Source: Geosiphon pyriformis (lineage: Eukaryota; Glomeromycota; Glomeromycetes; Archaeosporales; Geosiphonaceae). From it: DNA of 64,000 bases. The position numbers and the translations under genes are program-made. The stretch's first letter is position 1. Each line of letters begins with the position of its first letter. The stretch is from NCBI GenBank assembly GCA_016748015.1, contig JAAOMT010000046.1:491687-555686 (forward strand), written 5' to 3'. Under the pieces are notes generated by a model that saw only the letters and a list, made by a program, of their open reading frames with translations, was not told the DNA's origin and did no database searches. Positions 62,880-64,000 of this stretch are shown in pieces.

Positions 62880-64000
62880 TTTTAAGAAATAGTAGACTGG
62901 TAGTGGAGGCTAATAATAAGATTGCTGTTTTGAAGAGTAGTATTAATTACTCCTGTTTTATTGGTTTTTTTGTAGCTTTCTGCAATCTCATTTCCAATGT
63001 TCTGAAATTCCATAATAATGACAACTTTGGTTTTGACTGTTTGATAATGGTGAGTAGTTGGTTTGGTTTTGTTATTGTGGTGGCTAATATCTTTGTGGTT
63101 GTTGCTGTTGTTGCTGGTTAATGAAATAGTTCTCAATCTTCTTTGTAAGTTGGTCAATTTTTTTTTCAGCTGCTGAGCTGGTTTCTCCAATAGCAAGATT
63201 CACAAGTTTGGTATGGTTTGTTTTTTCTATTGCCATTTCATAGTTTTTTGCATGTCTAATGGCTGTTGCTAAGTCTTCTGGGGCATGTAAGCGAACTTTT
63301 TTGATTAACTTGTCTTTCAATCCTGCTATAAACTGATCCAAAATCTGGGCATTGGAATAGTATTCATTGGTTTCTAATTATCAAATTCATCAAAGAAGTT
63401 TGTTAAATCTCCCAAGATAGGTTATAATAGTTTCAAATGTTTCTTGTTTGATATTTCAAAAGCAATTGTGGAAAGTGATAGAGATGTTGTTGTTAGTAAA
63501 TTGTTATAAAAAAGCATTTTTAAATGCTTGCCAGTTTTCAAATGGTTCTTCTAAATTTTCAAACCATTCTTTTGCAGTTTCTTAAAAAAAGTATGAGATT
63601 GCTTTGAGCATTCTTGCTGTATTCTAACCATTTGCATCTCCTGCTTTTTGAACTTTGTCAAGCCATTCTTGAAAGCTAGTATTATTATTTTTACCAGTAA
63701 ATTCTGAAATCTTTGCAATATAAGCAGTTGACATTTCTTTTTCGTTTTCTGTAATTTTTTCTGATTCTGATTCAGTTTTTTTACTTTCTAAGTTTTCTGA
63801 ATGATTATTTTTGTTTTCCTGTAAGTAATCAAGAAAATTGGTACTGGTTGATATTGGTTCTTGCTGTTGAATAGGATTTCTAAGTGACTGAAAATCTTCT
63901 GGTCTGAAGAAACAGTTAAGTGGTGAATTTGGTGTTTGTAGTTAAGCAAGTAAAATTGGAAATGATGTAATAGAAAGTGGTAATTTAACACTGGTTCTTT
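62880..64000 (-). pseudogene. Gypsy2 gag
   Basis: A minus-strand frame reads through several stops. It runs MSTAYIAKISEFTGKNNNTS, FQEWLDKVQKAGDANG, stop for Trp, NTARMLKAISYFF, then ETAKEWFENLEEPFENWQAF. It continues ETFETIITYLGRFNKLL, ILDQFIAGLKDKLIKKV, and a Gln-rich run before a zinc knuckle. This is the retrotransposon-gag capsid layout. The knuckle, CHYYGISEHWK-stop-DC (about 62985-63030), has Tyr for the second Cys and TGA for Arg. Four stops cluster around 63380-63395 (TGA TGA ATT TGA TAA), where three CGA codons and one CAA would restore the frame. The N-terminus continues past the window edge. Confidence 0.75.

Larger units (their letters stand above)
55616..64000 (-). mobile_element. 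Ty3/gypsy retrotransposon with dUTPase (Gypsy2), 3' part to beyond window
   Basis: Read on the minus strand the order is gag, zinc knuckle, protease, a cysteine-rich segment, dUTPase, RT, RNase H, integrase, an extra ORF, polypurine tract and 3' LTR. RT before integrase is the Ty3/gypsy order. The 5' LTR would lie beyond 64000. It inserted into the repetitive gene at 53220. Stops and changed catalytic residues throughout show that it is inactive. Confidence 0.9.

Overview
This window looks like nuclear DNA of a fungus with a very AT-rich, transposon-laden genome. The best fit is an arbuscular-mycorrhizal fungus (Glomeromycotina, Rhizophagus-like). That is inferred from the style of the LINE and Ty3/gypsy proteins, the 95-nt host intron, the fungal-type bZIP gene and the abundant (TAA)n tracts. 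It is not proven by a marker gene. I see no rRNA, tRNA or CRISPR array.

Layout: 1-400 AT-rich. 420-2726 is a LINE-related element with one long RNA-binding ORF1 and no ORF2. 2727-9398 is two extremely AT-rich blocks around a more ordinary unique stretch (4961-7315). 9399-17015 is a nearly full-length but inactive LINE (LINE B), split by a solo LTR. 17016-23660 is very AT-rich and hides a fossil pogo/Tigger-type transposase. 23661-30480 is a more ordinary island carrying the one clear host gene, a two-exon bZIP transcription factor (25606-26828, minus). 30481-32650 is AT-rich. 32761-33444 is a possible small multi-exon gene. 33680-40494 is a second full-length LINE (LINE C, minus). 41252-46605 is a 5'-truncated LINE (D, minus) with a solo LTR. 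46606-50404 is the 5' LTR and gag of one gypsy element (Gypsy1), itself hit by a solo LTR of a second family. 50405-53035 is a LINE fragment (E, minus). 53220-55615 is a broken copy of an unnamed gene family. 55616 to the window end is a large gypsy element (Gypsy2, minus) with 3' LTR, an extra ORF, integrase, RNase H, RT, a dUTPase domain, protease and gag.

The mobile elements share one mode of decay. Most stop codons sit where CAA, CAG, CGA or TGG is expected, and zinc-binding His residues have repeatedly become Tyr. This points to C:G to T:A transitions, as from cytosine-methylation deamination or a RIP-like process. The AT-rich blocks are plausibly the end state of that process, since at least one still encodes a readable transposase skeleton. 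Target-site duplications and the nesting order give a partial insertion chronology.
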